DNA of 64,000 nt, taken from positions 868,001 to 932,000 of the forward strand of contig NZ_CP081001.1 of NCBI RefSeq assembly GCF_029590555.1, in the 5' to 3' direction. Origin of the DNA: Sphingobium sp. V4 (GTDB lineage Bacteria > Pseudomonadota > Alphaproteobacteria > Sphingomonadales > Sphingomonadaceae). Below are positions 28,274 to 35,804 of the stretch, piece after piece. A program made the translations under genes and the position numbers. A model generated the notes under the pieces. That model had not been told where the DNA came from and did not search any database. It saw only the letters and a program-made list of their open reading frames with translations. Every line of letters starts with the position of its first letter. Within the stretch, counting starts at the first letter, position 1.

Positions 28274-29908
28274 TCAGCCGAGCGAACGCGCGGTGTTGAT
28301 GACGTTGATGCCGTTGAAACGCGCGGTCGAGGAACCGTGCGATACGGCGGAGACCTGCGCGGGCTGGCCCTTGCCGTCGAAGAAGGAGCCGCCGAGGCGA
28401 TAGTCGCTGGCGTCGCAGACGCCGACGCAGGCGTTCCAGAATTCCGGCGTGCGGATCTGGTAGGCGACGTCCTCGATCTGCTGGGTGATCTTGCCGTTCT
28501 TGATCTCGTAGAAGAGCTGGCCGCCGAACTGGGCGTTGTAGCGCTGCTGGTCGATCGAGAAGCTGCCGTCGCCGATGATGTAGATGCCGTCCTCGACACC
28601 CGCGATCATGTCCGCGACGCTCTTCTTCGCCTTGCCCGGTTCAAGGGAGACGTTGGCCATGCGCTGGAACTGGACGTTGGACCAGCTGTCGGCATAGGCG
28701 CAGCCGTCCGATTCCTTCTTGCCCTCGATATGGGCCTGGTCCCGGATCGCCTGATAGCCGACGAGCTTGCCGTCGCGGATCAGATCCCACTTCTTGGTCT
28801 TGATGCCTTCATCGTCATAGGCGACCGCGCCAAGGCTGCCCGGCTGGGTCTTGTCGGCGACGATGTTTACTTGCTGGCTACCATATTGGAACCGGCTTTC
28901 CAGCTTGTCCATGGTGGCGAAGCTGGTGCCGGCATAATTGGCTTCGTAGCCCAGCACGCGATCCAGTTCGAGCGGATGGCCGACCGATTCGTGGATGGTG
29001 AGCCAGGTGTGCGACGGGTCGAGCACGAGGTCGTACTTGCCCGGCTTGACCGAGGGGGCCTTGATCTTCGCCTGCGCCTGCCTGGCGGCGGCGATCGCGT
29101 CCTCCTTCATGTCGTAGCTGTTGCCATAGACGGTGACGCCGTTGGGCAGGACGGTCTTGCCCGATGCGGCGCCGTCCAGATATTCGAAGCCAAGACCCAT
29201 CGGGGCGGACAGGCCCTCGCGCGTGCGGAACTTGCCGCTGGCCTTGTCGACGGCGGTGACTTCCATCGGCGCCCAGATGCGGTGAACATCCTGGTCGATA
29301 TAGCTGCCGTCGGTGCTGGCAAAATATTTCTGCTCATTCACCAGGAACAGGATCGAGCGGATGAAGCTGGCGCCGGCATCCATGGCGGCGGCGTTGACGC
29401 TGGTCAGCAGTTCGACCTTGTCCTTGATCGGCACGGCCATGCTGTTCTTGACGATCGGCGTCTTCCAGCTGATTTCGCCCACGCCCTTCGTCGGGGCGAG
29501 CTGGACCGGTGCGGTCTGGGCCGGGGCGTTCGCCCTGGCGATGGCGACGGCCTGTTGCGCGGCCTTCGCCACGGCGTCGGTGGTCATCTCGTTGGTGGCG
29601 GCGAAGCCCCAGGCGCCGTTGGCCAGCACGCGGATGCCGACGCCGGACGATTCGGTGTTGACGATATTTTCGACATTGCGTTCGCGGGTGATGACGAACT
29701 GGCGCAGGTAACGGCCGACGCGCACGTCGCAATAGCTGGCGCCGGCGCTTTTGGCGGCGTTCATCGCGGCGTCGGCCAGCGCCTTCTTCACCGCCACGTC
29801 GATGGCGCTGGTCAGCTCCTCGGCGGCAATGGCCTTGCCGAACATGGCGGGCAGGACGAGGCCGCCCACGCCCATGGCCCCGAAGGCCAGAAAATCGCGT
29901 CTATGCAA
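28274..29908 (-). CDS. tldD: TldD-family metalloprotease with twin-arginine signal
   Basis: About 544 residues. The zinc-protease motif HESVGH (residues about 306-311) lies in the TldD context WLTIHESVGHPLELDR. The N-terminus HRRDFLAFGAMGVGGLVLP with a cleavage-like AIAAE is a twin-arginine export signal. I choose the TTG start at 29908, because gggaga sits seven bases upstream and the signal then begins as in other Tat substrates; an ATG at 29938 is possible but has no ribosome site. TldD/TldE heterodimers degrade unfolded peptides. Paired with the PmbA-type gene downstream. Confidence 0.88.
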   Translation of the reverse strand: MHRRDFLAFGAMGVGGLVLPAMFGKAIAAEELTSAIDVAVKKALADAAMNAAKSAGASYCDVRVGRYLRQFVITRERNVENIVNTESSGVGIRVLANGAWGFAATNEMTTDAVAKAAQQAVAIARANAPAQTAPVQLAPTKGVGEISWKTPIVKNSMAVPIKDKVELLTSVNAAAMDAGASFIRSILFLVNEQKYFASTDGSYIDQDVHRIWAPMEVTAVDKASGKFRTREGLSAPMGLGFEYLDGAASGKTVLPNGVTVYGNSYDMKEDAIAAARQAQAKIKAPSVKPGKYDLVLDPSHTWLTIHESVGHPLELDRVLGYEANYAGTSFATMDKLESRFQYGSQQVNIVADKTQPGSLGAVAYDDEGIKTKKWDLIRDGKLVGYQAIRDQAHIEGKKESDGCAYADSWSNVQFQRMANVSLEPGKAKKSVADMIAGVEDGIYIIGDGSFSIDQQRYNAQFGGQLFYEIKNGKITQQIEDVAYQIRTPEFWNACVGVCDASDYRLGGSFFDGKGQPAQVSAVSHGSSTARFNGINVINTARSLG

Positions 29909-30183
29909 GATGTGTCTCCCACCTGCCAAAGCCCGCATGATGCGGGTCGGATTGAGCCTGATATGCGATCGGTGGCACTATCGGCTTGATATGGCGGATC
30001 ATTGCCGCCGGGGCGGGCGGGGTCAAACATCTTTTACGAATGTGCAGCATGTCGTTCCCAGGCTTTCGACAGATGACATCTGTCGAAAAACATTGGCCAT
30101 GCGCGTCGTGCGGACATGTGAAATCGGCGGGCCTGGCATTGTGCCAACCCGCTGATAAATCGCTTTATTTCATGTGAAGAATG
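29909..30183. other. Noncoding flank between tldD and the prophage junction
   Basis: About 275 bases with no supported gene. It should hold the tldD promoter on the minus strand. A dyad gacagatgacatctgtc at 30066-30082 (arms GACAGATG and CATCTGTC around one A) is the only structure I see. Confidence 0.5.
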
Positions 30184-30233
30184 TGGTCGGGGAAAGAGGA
30201 TTCGAACCTCCGGCCCCTGCCTCCCGAAGGCAA
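30184..30233 (-). pseudogene. tRNA-Pro(CGG) 3' half: prophage attachment site (one att copy)
   Basis: Read on the minus strand, the 50 bases give an anticodon stem-loop TTGCC-TTCGGGA-GGCAG (anticodon CGG), the variable region GGGCC, a T arm GGAGG-TTCGAAT-CCTCT, the acceptor strand TTCCCCG, a discriminator A and an encoded CCA. The matching 5' acceptor CGGGGAA and the D arm are absent: tRNA similarity stops at 30233, at the anticodon stem. This is the footprint of integrase crossover in the anticodon loop. The other side of the prophage should carry the rebuilt complete tRNA. Not a functional tRNA itself. Confidence 0.88.
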
Positions 30234-30405
30234 CGCCTAGCGCCGTATGGCGCGGAAATCCTCACTTGGGCCGCGATAACCGCGCGGATCAGAGCAAGAA
30301 CGAATCGGGCGACAGGCCGATTCTCACCGGAGCCACACCGGAACAGAAAAGCGCGCAAACGCTGGGCTTCTGCACTTGCGCCCAGCCGCGCGTCGGCGGT
30401 GCGGC
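30234..30405. other. Left-end noncoding region with four inverted repeats
   Basis: 172 bases without a gene, between the att site and the first phage gene. Inverted repeats: GCGCC-gtat-GGCGC (30240-30253), CCGCG/CGCGG (30271-30287), GAATCGG/CCGATTC (30302-30323) and GCTGGGC/GCCCAGC (30361-30386). The region must contain the promoter of the rightward operon. It could also hold integrase arm sites or a ParB-binding centromere, since a ParB gene follows; that is inference. Confidence 0.45.
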
Positions 30406-31086
30406 ATGAGCGATCTCACGAACCTTATCAGCGCGGCCGTGACCGCCAAGATGACGCCCGACTTCATCGAAAAGGAGGTGAACAGTCGCGTTGAAAAGCT
30501 GATTGTCGAGAGCGTCGACCGCGCACTGCGCTCGTACAGCGACACCGGCAAGATGATCGAGAAGGCCGTCGAGGACGCGCTGCGCGTCGATCGTCTGGAC
30601 TTGCCGACATATGGCAGCGTCGTCACCGGCATGCTGAAAAAACAGATCGATGCGCGCGTGTCTGACCTGGTAGCGGGGCGGCTGTCTCAGGACATGGACG
30701 AACTGCTCAGCTTGGCACCGAAGGAGATCAAGCTGTCAGAAATCGCCGATGGCATGCGCGAGCGCTATAAGGGCCGACACGATTATGCATACGGCCCGAT
30801 CATCAGCGTTGTAATCGATGAATCTGAGACGATCAGCGGCTATTATCGTATCGGGCTTGATGAAGATGAGGCGGAGAGGCGCACCGTCCAAGCATGCTCG
30901 TATGAGATCGCGATCGACAAGGACGGCAAGATCTATTCAGCAACGCTGGAAGGTCGAAACCTAAAAGACACTTCCCGCCTCGGTCGCAACTGGGGCATGG
31001 ATCAGCTGATCCGGGGCTGGTACGCCTGCGGCACCAAGATCATCGTCGATGAAGACGCGGTTGTCACTTCTGAGGGTGACTACTGA
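30406..31086 (+). CDS. Phage hypothetical protein, 226 residues
   Basis: First gene of the rightward prophage operon. The N-terminal half is strongly helical and charged (FIEKEVNSRVEKLIVESVDRA), suggesting a coiled coil or oligomerisation region; the C-terminal half (about residues 120-226) is mixed and compact, with DYAYGPIISVVIDESETISG and a glycine/tryptophan-containing end. No catalytic motif is recognised. The start is ATG 30406. It overlaps the ASCH gene as TGATG. Function unknown. Confidence 0.75.
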   Translation: MSDLTNLISAAVTAKMTPDFIEKEVNSRVEKLIVESVDRALRSYSDTGKMIEKAVEDALRVDRLDLPTYGSVVTGMLKKQIDARVSDLVAGRLSQDMDELLSLAPKEIKLSEIADGMRERYKGRHDYAYGPIISVVIDESETISGYYRIGLDEDEAERRTVQACSYEIAIDKDGKIYSATLEGRNLKDTSRLGRNWGMDQLIRGWYACGTKIIVDEDAVVTSEGDY

Positions 31087-31619
31087 TGAAGGCGCTCACC
31101 CTCTGGCAACCGTGGGCCTCTCTGATCGTCGTCGGCGCGAAGCCGTTCGAGTTTCGCGGCTGGAAGGCTCCGCGCTCCCTGATCGGCCAGCGCATCGTCA
31201 TCCATGCGGCGGCAAGGCCAATGCGCGCGAGCGAGATCCGTGACATCGTCGACCATCTGAAATTCGGTGGCGCGAACGCGGCGGCGACCTGCCTGCATGT
31301 GGACGCGGCGCTCAAGCTGCTGATGCCGCTCTATCACTTCAAGAAGCCGGTCGGCCTTCCGCTGTCGGCTGGCCTTGGCACCGCCATCCTTGGCGAGCCG
31401 CGCAACGGCATCGAGATCGCGGTGCAGGAGTTCGGCTTTCCCCAGGAGGCGGAGGACGAGCTGCCCGGCCTGCCCGGCTTTGACAGCGATCGGAGCGAGC
31501 ACGCCAACTGGGGCTGGCCGATGCTGGACATCGAGAAGTGGGACCAGCCCCAGCCGATGCGCGGCGCGCAGGGCCTGTGGAATTGGCCGGACGCTGCTAA
31601 ATTTGCGGAGAAACTATGA
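31086..31619 (+). CDS. ASCH-domain protein
   Basis: 177 residues. The opening ALTLWQPWASLIVVGAKPFE followed by FRGWKAP is the classic ASCH N-terminal motif (a PUA-like beta barrel), and IVIHAA is its next conserved strand. ASCH domains bind RNA or modified bases, and some hydrolyse N4-acetylcytidine; which applies is unknown. The insertion after residue 60 and the extended C-terminus (NWGWPMLDIEKW) are shared with phage versions. It is coupled to both neighbours by overlapping stop/start codons. Confidence 0.85.
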   Translation: MKALTLWQPWASLIVVGAKPFEFRGWKAPRSLIGQRIVIHAAARPMRASEIRDIVDHLKFGGANAAATCLHVDAALKLLMPLYHFKKPVGLPLSAGLGTAILGEPRNGIEIAVQEFGFPQEAEDELPGLPGFDSDRSEHANWGWPMLDIEKWDQPQPMRGAQGLWNWPDAAKFAEKL

Positions 31620-31852
31620 TGGCCCTGCTGAATAAGCCGTCGCTGATGCAGCGCGAGTGCGACGAATGGAACAAGCGCTATCCGATCGGGCAGGCCGTCG
31701 TCGTCCGTCTCGACAGCGGCGAGGATCTCCATACGAAGACGAGCACCGAGGCGCAGCTGCTGTCCGGACACTCCGCCGTCATTTGGCTGGACGGGATCAG
31801 TGGTTGCTACCTGCTTGGCCGGGTGAAGCCTGTAACGGAGGAGCCGGCATGA
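31616..31852 (+). CDS. Small phage protein, 78 residues
   Basis: Starts within the ASCH stop (ATGATG) and ends in an ATGA overlap with the ParB gene, so it is certainly inside the coupled operon. Composition is that of a small soluble beta protein: AVVVRLDSGEDLHTKTST, then SAVIWLDGISGCYLLGRVKP. This resembles a small barrel such as those of phage regulators, but no family is recognised. Confidence 0.72.
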   Translation: MMALLNKPSLMQRECDEWNKRYPIGQAVVVRLDSGEDLHTKTSTEAQLLSGHSAVIWLDGISGCYLLGRVKPVTEEPA

Positions 31853-33168
31853 CCGACAGTGTCCTGAAATTCGCGACCACGATGCCGCTGTCCCGCATCA
31901 GGCAGGACGACAACCCCCGCCGCTACTTCAATCAGGAGAAGCACGCCGAACTGGTGGCATCGATCCGCCTTCGCGGCATCATCCAGCCGCTGCTGATCCG
32001 GCCGGTTCCCGACGTAGAAGGCGAATACAGCATCGTCGCAGGTGGCCGTCGCTACAAGGCCGCCGCGGAGGCCCTCGGTTCGGACGCTGACGTGCCGGTC
32101 CTCATCCGTGAGATGACCGACGAAGAGGCGCTCGAAGCGGCGATCGACGAGAACGACAACCGTGAGGATGCTTCAGAGACGGAGCAGGCGGACGCCGCTG
32201 TCCGCGTCCTTGCTGCCTGTCAGGGCGATCGTGCCGAGGCGGCGCGGCGGCTGGCGTGGTCGCCGGCGAAGCTTGACCGTCGTCTGGCACTTGCCAACCT
32301 CGCCGACCCGGTGAAAGTAGCTCTCGACGAACGCCGGATCAAGGTCGGCCATGCCGAGCTGCTGGCGGCGGTACCAGCCGACAAGCAGGAGAAGGCGCTC
32401 GACACGATCCTGATCAACGACCTGGGCGTCGCCAAGACGCGTGAGCTGCTGATGCGCGTGACACAGTCCCTTGCCGGCGCGCAGTTCGACAAGGCTGAGT
32501 GCACGACCTGTCCGTTCAACTCCGCTTCCCAGCGCGCCCTATTCGCCACGCACGTCGACGACGGCTATTGCACGAACCCCGGTTGCTTCCAGCTGAAGAC
32601 GGAAGCGGAGGCCGCGGCGGTGGCCAAGGCCGAGGGCAAGCCCGAGAAGGTCGCCAAGGACACCGACACCCCGTCCGGCAGTGAGGTCGCAGCCCCCGCG
32701 GCAGCGCCTTCGGCAGCGCCAACTGCTGCCGTGACGAAACCGGCCAAGGTTGCGCCCCCCGCCAAACCGGCGCCGAAGGCGACCGTCACTACCGACAGCA
32801 TCGCGCGCCGCGTTTCGACACAGCGAGAGGCCGCGTGGAAGGCTGCGCTCATCAAGGCAGTCGAAGGCGATCCCGATATCGCAGCGGCTTTCGATGCAAC
32901 CTTGCGAGATGTGTGGAAGGTTGATCGATTTTTCCTGGCGTGCCTCAACAAGGATGAGCTCAAGTTCATCGCGCAGGAATGCGGGCTCGTCGATCACATG
33001 GGCGCGAAGGCGTTCGCCAAGCTCCTCGACGCGCCGCTCAACAAGATCGTCGACGGCATGCTGAACGCCACCGGCTTCAGCTGGGCCGGCCGCTTGCCCA
33101 GCGCGATCACGCTCAACGGCAAATACAGCCCGCCTCCCGCCGCCCCCGCATTTTCCGAGAAGGACTGA
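31849..33168 (+). CDS. PRTRC system ParB-family protein
   Basis: 439 residues from ATG 31849. The ParB/Srx N-domain shows NPRR (22-25), the nucleotide-binding VAGGRRYKAAAEALG (63-77) and ENDNREDASETEQA (101-114), which parallels the GERRxxA and ENxxRxDL boxes of CTP-binding ParB proteins. A helix-turn-helix region follows (EAARRLAWSPAKLDRRLALA). A four-cysteine cluster (CTTCPFN then YCTNPGCF, about residues 223-247) could bind zinc. An alanine/proline linker leads to a separate C-terminal domain. This architecture defines the PRTRC ParB; no ParA is present. Confidence 0.9.
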   Translation: MTDSVLKFATTMPLSRIRQDDNPRRYFNQEKHAELVASIRLRGIIQPLLIRPVPDVEGEYSIVAGGRRYKAAAEALGSDADVPVLIREMTDEEALEAAIDENDNREDASETEQADAAVRVLAACQGDRAEAARRLAWSPAKLDRRLALANLADPVKVALDERRIKVGHAELLAAVPADKQEKALDTILINDLGVAKTRELLMRVTQSLAGAQFDKAECTTCPFNSASQRALFATHVDDGYCTNPGCFQLKTEAEAAAVAKAEGKPEKVAKDTDTPSGSEVAAPAAAPSAAPTAAVTKPAKVAPPAKPAPKATVTTDSIARRVSTQREAAWKAALIKAVEGDPDIAAAFDATLRDVWKVDRFFLACLNKDELKFIAQECGLVDHMGAKAFAKLLDAPLNKIVDGMLNATGFSWAGRLPSAITLNGKYSPPPAAPAFSEKD

Positions 33169-33173
33169 TCCCG

Positions 33174-33590
33174 ATGCTGATTACCAGCCTGTTGCCGCTG
33201 CTGTCCCGCTATTCGCTCGGCCTCGACCTCGTTGCCAGTCCGGACGGTGCCGTCACCATGACCATCATGCCCCGGAAGGCGGAAGGCTCCAGTCACAAGC
33301 CCGAGGGAGGAGAGGTCCGGCCGATCTCGATCACGGCCACAGCCGCCGAAATCGACGCCGAGCTTGCGAAGGGGGAGGCCGGCGCCTTGGGTCAGCTCAT
33401 TGCGGCGCGCAAGGCGCTGGGCGACCAGCTCGCGGAACAGCGCGAGGCGGCCGAAACCGCGAAAAAGGCCGTGCCTAAGCCCAAGCCGGCACCGGCCAAG
33501 GCCGCGCCGCCGGCGGCTCCGAGGGCCGAGGCGCCCGCCGCGCCGCCAGCAGAGCCTGCGCCGGGTGAACCGGCCAGCCTATGGGACTGA
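33174..33590 (+). CDS. PRTRC system protein E
   Basis: 138 residues. The N-terminus has LITSLLPLLSRYSLGLDLVA, then a strand TMTIMPRK, a central ITATAAEIDAELAKGEAGAL and a helical segment, ending in a long alanine/proline/lysine tail. The conserved core (a short strand, TIxP, TGTPAELDAE-like) and its position directly after ParB fit PRTRC protein E. Its role is unknown. The start ATG 33174 is five bases after the ParB stop. Confidence 0.78.
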   Translation: MLITSLLPLLSRYSLGLDLVASPDGAVTMTIMPRKAEGSSHKPEGGEVRPISITATAAEIDAELAKGEAGALGQLIAARKALGDQLAEQREAAETAKKAVPKPKPAPAKAAPPAAPRAEAPAAPPAEPAPGEPASLWD

Positions 33591-33630
33591 CCCACACCAG
33601 TTTTCAACGACCATCTGCCGGGAGGCACCA

Positions 33631-33837
33631 ATGCAAATCAACCATCTGACCCGCGTCTATCGCTATGACGGGATCGATCTTCCGATCCCGCCGCACCTCG
33701 CCAGCGATCCCCAAGGCCTGCGGGCCTACCACGCGTCGCTCTATCCCGCGATCCTCAACGCCGAGGCCGTCGATGCCGGCGTGTCGGGCACCAACCATGT
33801 CACCGAGTACCGGCGGGCCGTCGGCACCAAGGGCTGA
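33631..33837 (+). CDS. PRTRC system protein C, candidate ubiquitin-like modifier
   Basis: 68 residues with a strong ggaggcacca ribosome site. The pattern RVYRYDGIDLPIPPHLASDP, then GLRAYHASLYPAILNAEAV and a final strand TEYRRAVGTKG, fits the PRTRC C family (an asparagine/aspartate-rich loop after the first hairpin, then a helix and a closing strand), compatible with a beta-grasp fold. The chain ends in glycine, as a modifier activated by an E1 enzyme would need. With E1-, E2- and JAMM-like genes downstream, it is the best candidate for the conjugated protein. Fold and role are inference. Confidence 0.8.
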   Translation: MQINHLTRVYRYDGIDLPIPPHLASDPQGLRAYHASLYPAILNAEAVDAGVSGTNHVTEYRRAVGTKG

Positions 33838-33838
33838 C

Positions 33839-34048
33839 ATGCCACCGAAGAGCGCGGCCATCCCGGCCGCCCCCCGGAAAACCCTTCTCGAATGGATCGA
33901 GCATGATGGCGACCAAACCGATTTTACCAAACCCCTCTGTAGCGACCAGGACAAAGCCCTCTATGCGCGCATCCTCGTCCCGAACGAGGGCAGGGCGCAC
34001 GAGCCGCTCCAGCCGCCCCATGGGCTTGCTCTCGCGCCCCTCGGCTGA
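33839..34048 (+). CDS. Small hypothetical protein inside the PRTRC cassette, 69 residues
   Basis: ATG 33839 follows the protein C stop by one base, and the frame overlaps the start of protein F by 29 bases. The sequence KTLLEWIEHDGDQTDFTKPL, then DKALYARILVPNEG, looks like a real small protein, and its codons are normally GC3-biased, whereas the protein F frame over the same bases reads as arginine/serine-rich noise. Function unknown. Confidence 0.55.
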   Translation: MPPKSAAIPAAPRKTLLEWIEHDGDQTDFTKPLCSDQDKALYARILVPNEGRAHEPLQPPHGLALAPLG

Positions 34049-35018
34049 CCTGGCAGGCCGTGCGGTCGGCATATCGCCCGATGTGCCGGCGATGTTCGAC
34101 GTGTCCCTCGCCGCGCATCACAAGCTGATCGGCCGCTGGGTTGAGACTATTGCCCCGTGCGATCGCCCCTGCACCCGGCATGAGGCGCGGGCGCGGATCG
34201 AGCGCACATTCAATGATGCCGTGCTCGACATCCTCAAGCCGTTCGACATGGCCGAACTGCGCGCTGTCGTCCTGCAGGGCGACGACACGCTGCCGCCCGC
34301 GCTCGTGCTGATCTGCGACAGCCTAGGCCAATTAGATCTTGGATGGATCGAAAAGAGTAATGTCCTGCGGCAAACGCTCTTCGCTAACGTCGCGCCGCTC
34401 GGCTGGCGTGCTGCCGCCTACAAGGAATTGGTCGGTACGCTGAACATCGCGCTACCGGTCTTCCACTTCGACGATTTGCTGACCGAGCTTTCGATGTACC
34501 ATTGGGAAGGCGAGGAGACCGACGAAGGCGCGCGGCACGCGCTGGTCGAGTTGTTCGGGCAGGATCCCAAAGAGATCGACGAGGATATGTTGCCATCGGC
34601 GATCAGAGCCCGCCGGCCGGATTGGATGCTGGCCGAGAATGCCGCGCCCTTGAAGAACATGCCCCTCGCGCTCGCCGACAAAATACGCGCGTTGCGCAAG
34701 GCCTATGCGGCCGTGGAGGCACTGGGCGACGATCGCGGTGCGTGGCGCTTCGATATCGAGATGATCCGAGAATATGTGGACGACTACGAGGATCGGTCTG
34801 GCCTGCCCCCGGTTACGCTCGTCCCATTTGATCAGTTCCAGCGCGAGCTCGACGATGTTGGCCGTCTCGGCATGGAGACGGGGTTCATGGACATCTGCGG
34901 CATCTGCCAGCTCGACGACGCCGAAAAGGTCGGCGCCTGGTTCGCTTCCTTGAGGATCGGCGTGGCGTTCCTGCTCGCCGCCCAGGATCTCATCGATTTC
35001 GACCCAGCCGGTCTTTGA
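34020..35018 (+). CDS. PRTRC system protein F
   Basis: About 332 residues from ATG 34020; a later ATG at 34092 (MFDVSLAAHH) is also possible, and the frame upstream of 34020 is probably not translated. Mostly helical, with PLGWRAAAYKELVGTLNIAL, then PVFHFDDLLTELSMYHWEGE and MLPSAIRARRPDWML. The end is hydrophobic (RIGVAFLLAAQDLI). The position between C and B and the length match PRTRC F, a family of unknown function without catalytic motifs. Confidence 0.75.
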   Translation: MGLLSRPSADLAGRAVGISPDVPAMFDVSLAAHHKLIGRWVETIAPCDRPCTRHEARARIERTFNDAVLDILKPFDMAELRAVVLQGDDTLPPALVLICDSLGQLDLGWIEKSNVLRQTLFANVAPLGWRAAAYKELVGTLNIALPVFHFDDLLTELSMYHWEGEETDEGARHALVELFGQDPKEIDEDMLPSAIRARRPDWMLAENAAPLKNMPLALADKIRALRKAYAAVEALGDDRGAWRFDIEMIREYVDDYEDRSGLPPVTLVPFDQFQRELDDVGRLGMETGFMDICGICQLDDAEKVGAWFASLRIGVAFLLAAQDLIDFDPAGL

Positions 35019-35027
35019 GGCATCGCC

Positions 35028-35804
35028 ATGACCAAGCACATTTCTAAATTCCAGGCGGCCGAGGGCGGGCTCGCTCTCACCAACGCCATTCTCCTCTATT
35101 CCAGCGGAGAGCAGCTCGGGCGGCCGCGCGAGGCCTTCGCCAGCATTCACGAGGTCGAGCACCTCGACGGCCAGCCGGTCATTGCCGCCGGCACGCCGCT
35201 GACCCGCGAGCATCTGCGACGGTGGACCGAGGCGCTGGGGAAGGCGCTGGCGCCGGAAATCCTCCCCGACAATGTTCTCGTGTCGCATCCCGACATGCTG
35301 GCATGGTGGGTGCCCGAGCAGGTCCGCACGTCCTATTTCGCGCTATCGCGCCCAGCCGCGACGCTGAAGGCGCTTGCGCAGCGCACGACCTTGCCGCTTC
35401 CCTATCCGGCGCACCTGTTCGTCGCCACCCGGAGCGGTTTGGGCGTCTATGCCCTGCCGGCGAACAAGCGCCCTTGTCCGGACACGCAATTGCTGTTCTC
35501 GCCGGTGCTCAACGTCTACATCAACGGCTCGCTTTGCTGGGGCAATATCCGCAAGCCCAAGGCACTCAACATCGCGGCTATCCCCGAATATGAGCGCGCC
35601 GTGTTCGACTCTTGGTCGACGCATCCCAACGCGGGGCAGGAGATGACCGTCACGGGCAAGGGCGGCCTTGTCGCCCTATGGGACGATCTCGCCGCGCGCA
35701 AAGCCCAGCGCTTCCCCGTTCGTCGCCTCAAGCCGTTCAACGCGGGCAAGCCGAAAGGCGCGCCCATCACGTTCGGCCAGTTGATCGCGGGGGCCGGGGC
35801 ATGA
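35028..35804 (+). CDS. PRTRC system protein B, E2-like conjugating enzyme candidate
   Basis: 258 residues. The segment NVYINGSLCWGNI (162-174) matches the active-site motif of ubiquitin-conjugating enzymes (N-x-Y-x-N-G-x-I-C-L-x-I) and places the candidate catalytic cysteine at 170. It is preceded by hydrophobic strands (HLFVATRSGLGVYAL, LLFSPVL) as in the E2 fold. The N-terminal 100 residues are specific to PRTRC B. It stops four bases inside the JAMM gene (ATGA), so the two are made together. An E2 role is inferred from motif and context. Confidence 0.85.
   Translation: MTKHISKFQAAEGGLALTNAILLYSSGEQLGRPREAFASIHEVEHLDGQPVIAAGTPLTREHLRRWTEALGKALAPEILPDNVLVSHPDMLAWWVPEQVRTSYFALSRPAATLKALAQRTTLPLPYPAHLFVATRSGLGVYALPANKRPCPDTQLLFSPVLNVYINGSLCWGNIRKPKALNIAAIPEYERAVFDSWSTHPNAGQEMTVTGKGGLVALWDDLAARKAQRFPVRRLKPFNAGKPKGAPITFGQLIAGAGA

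Noticed and set aside
30184-30260. A complete tRNA-Pro gene
   Set aside because: The 5' acceptor strand and D arm are missing at the expected position; only the 3' half is present.
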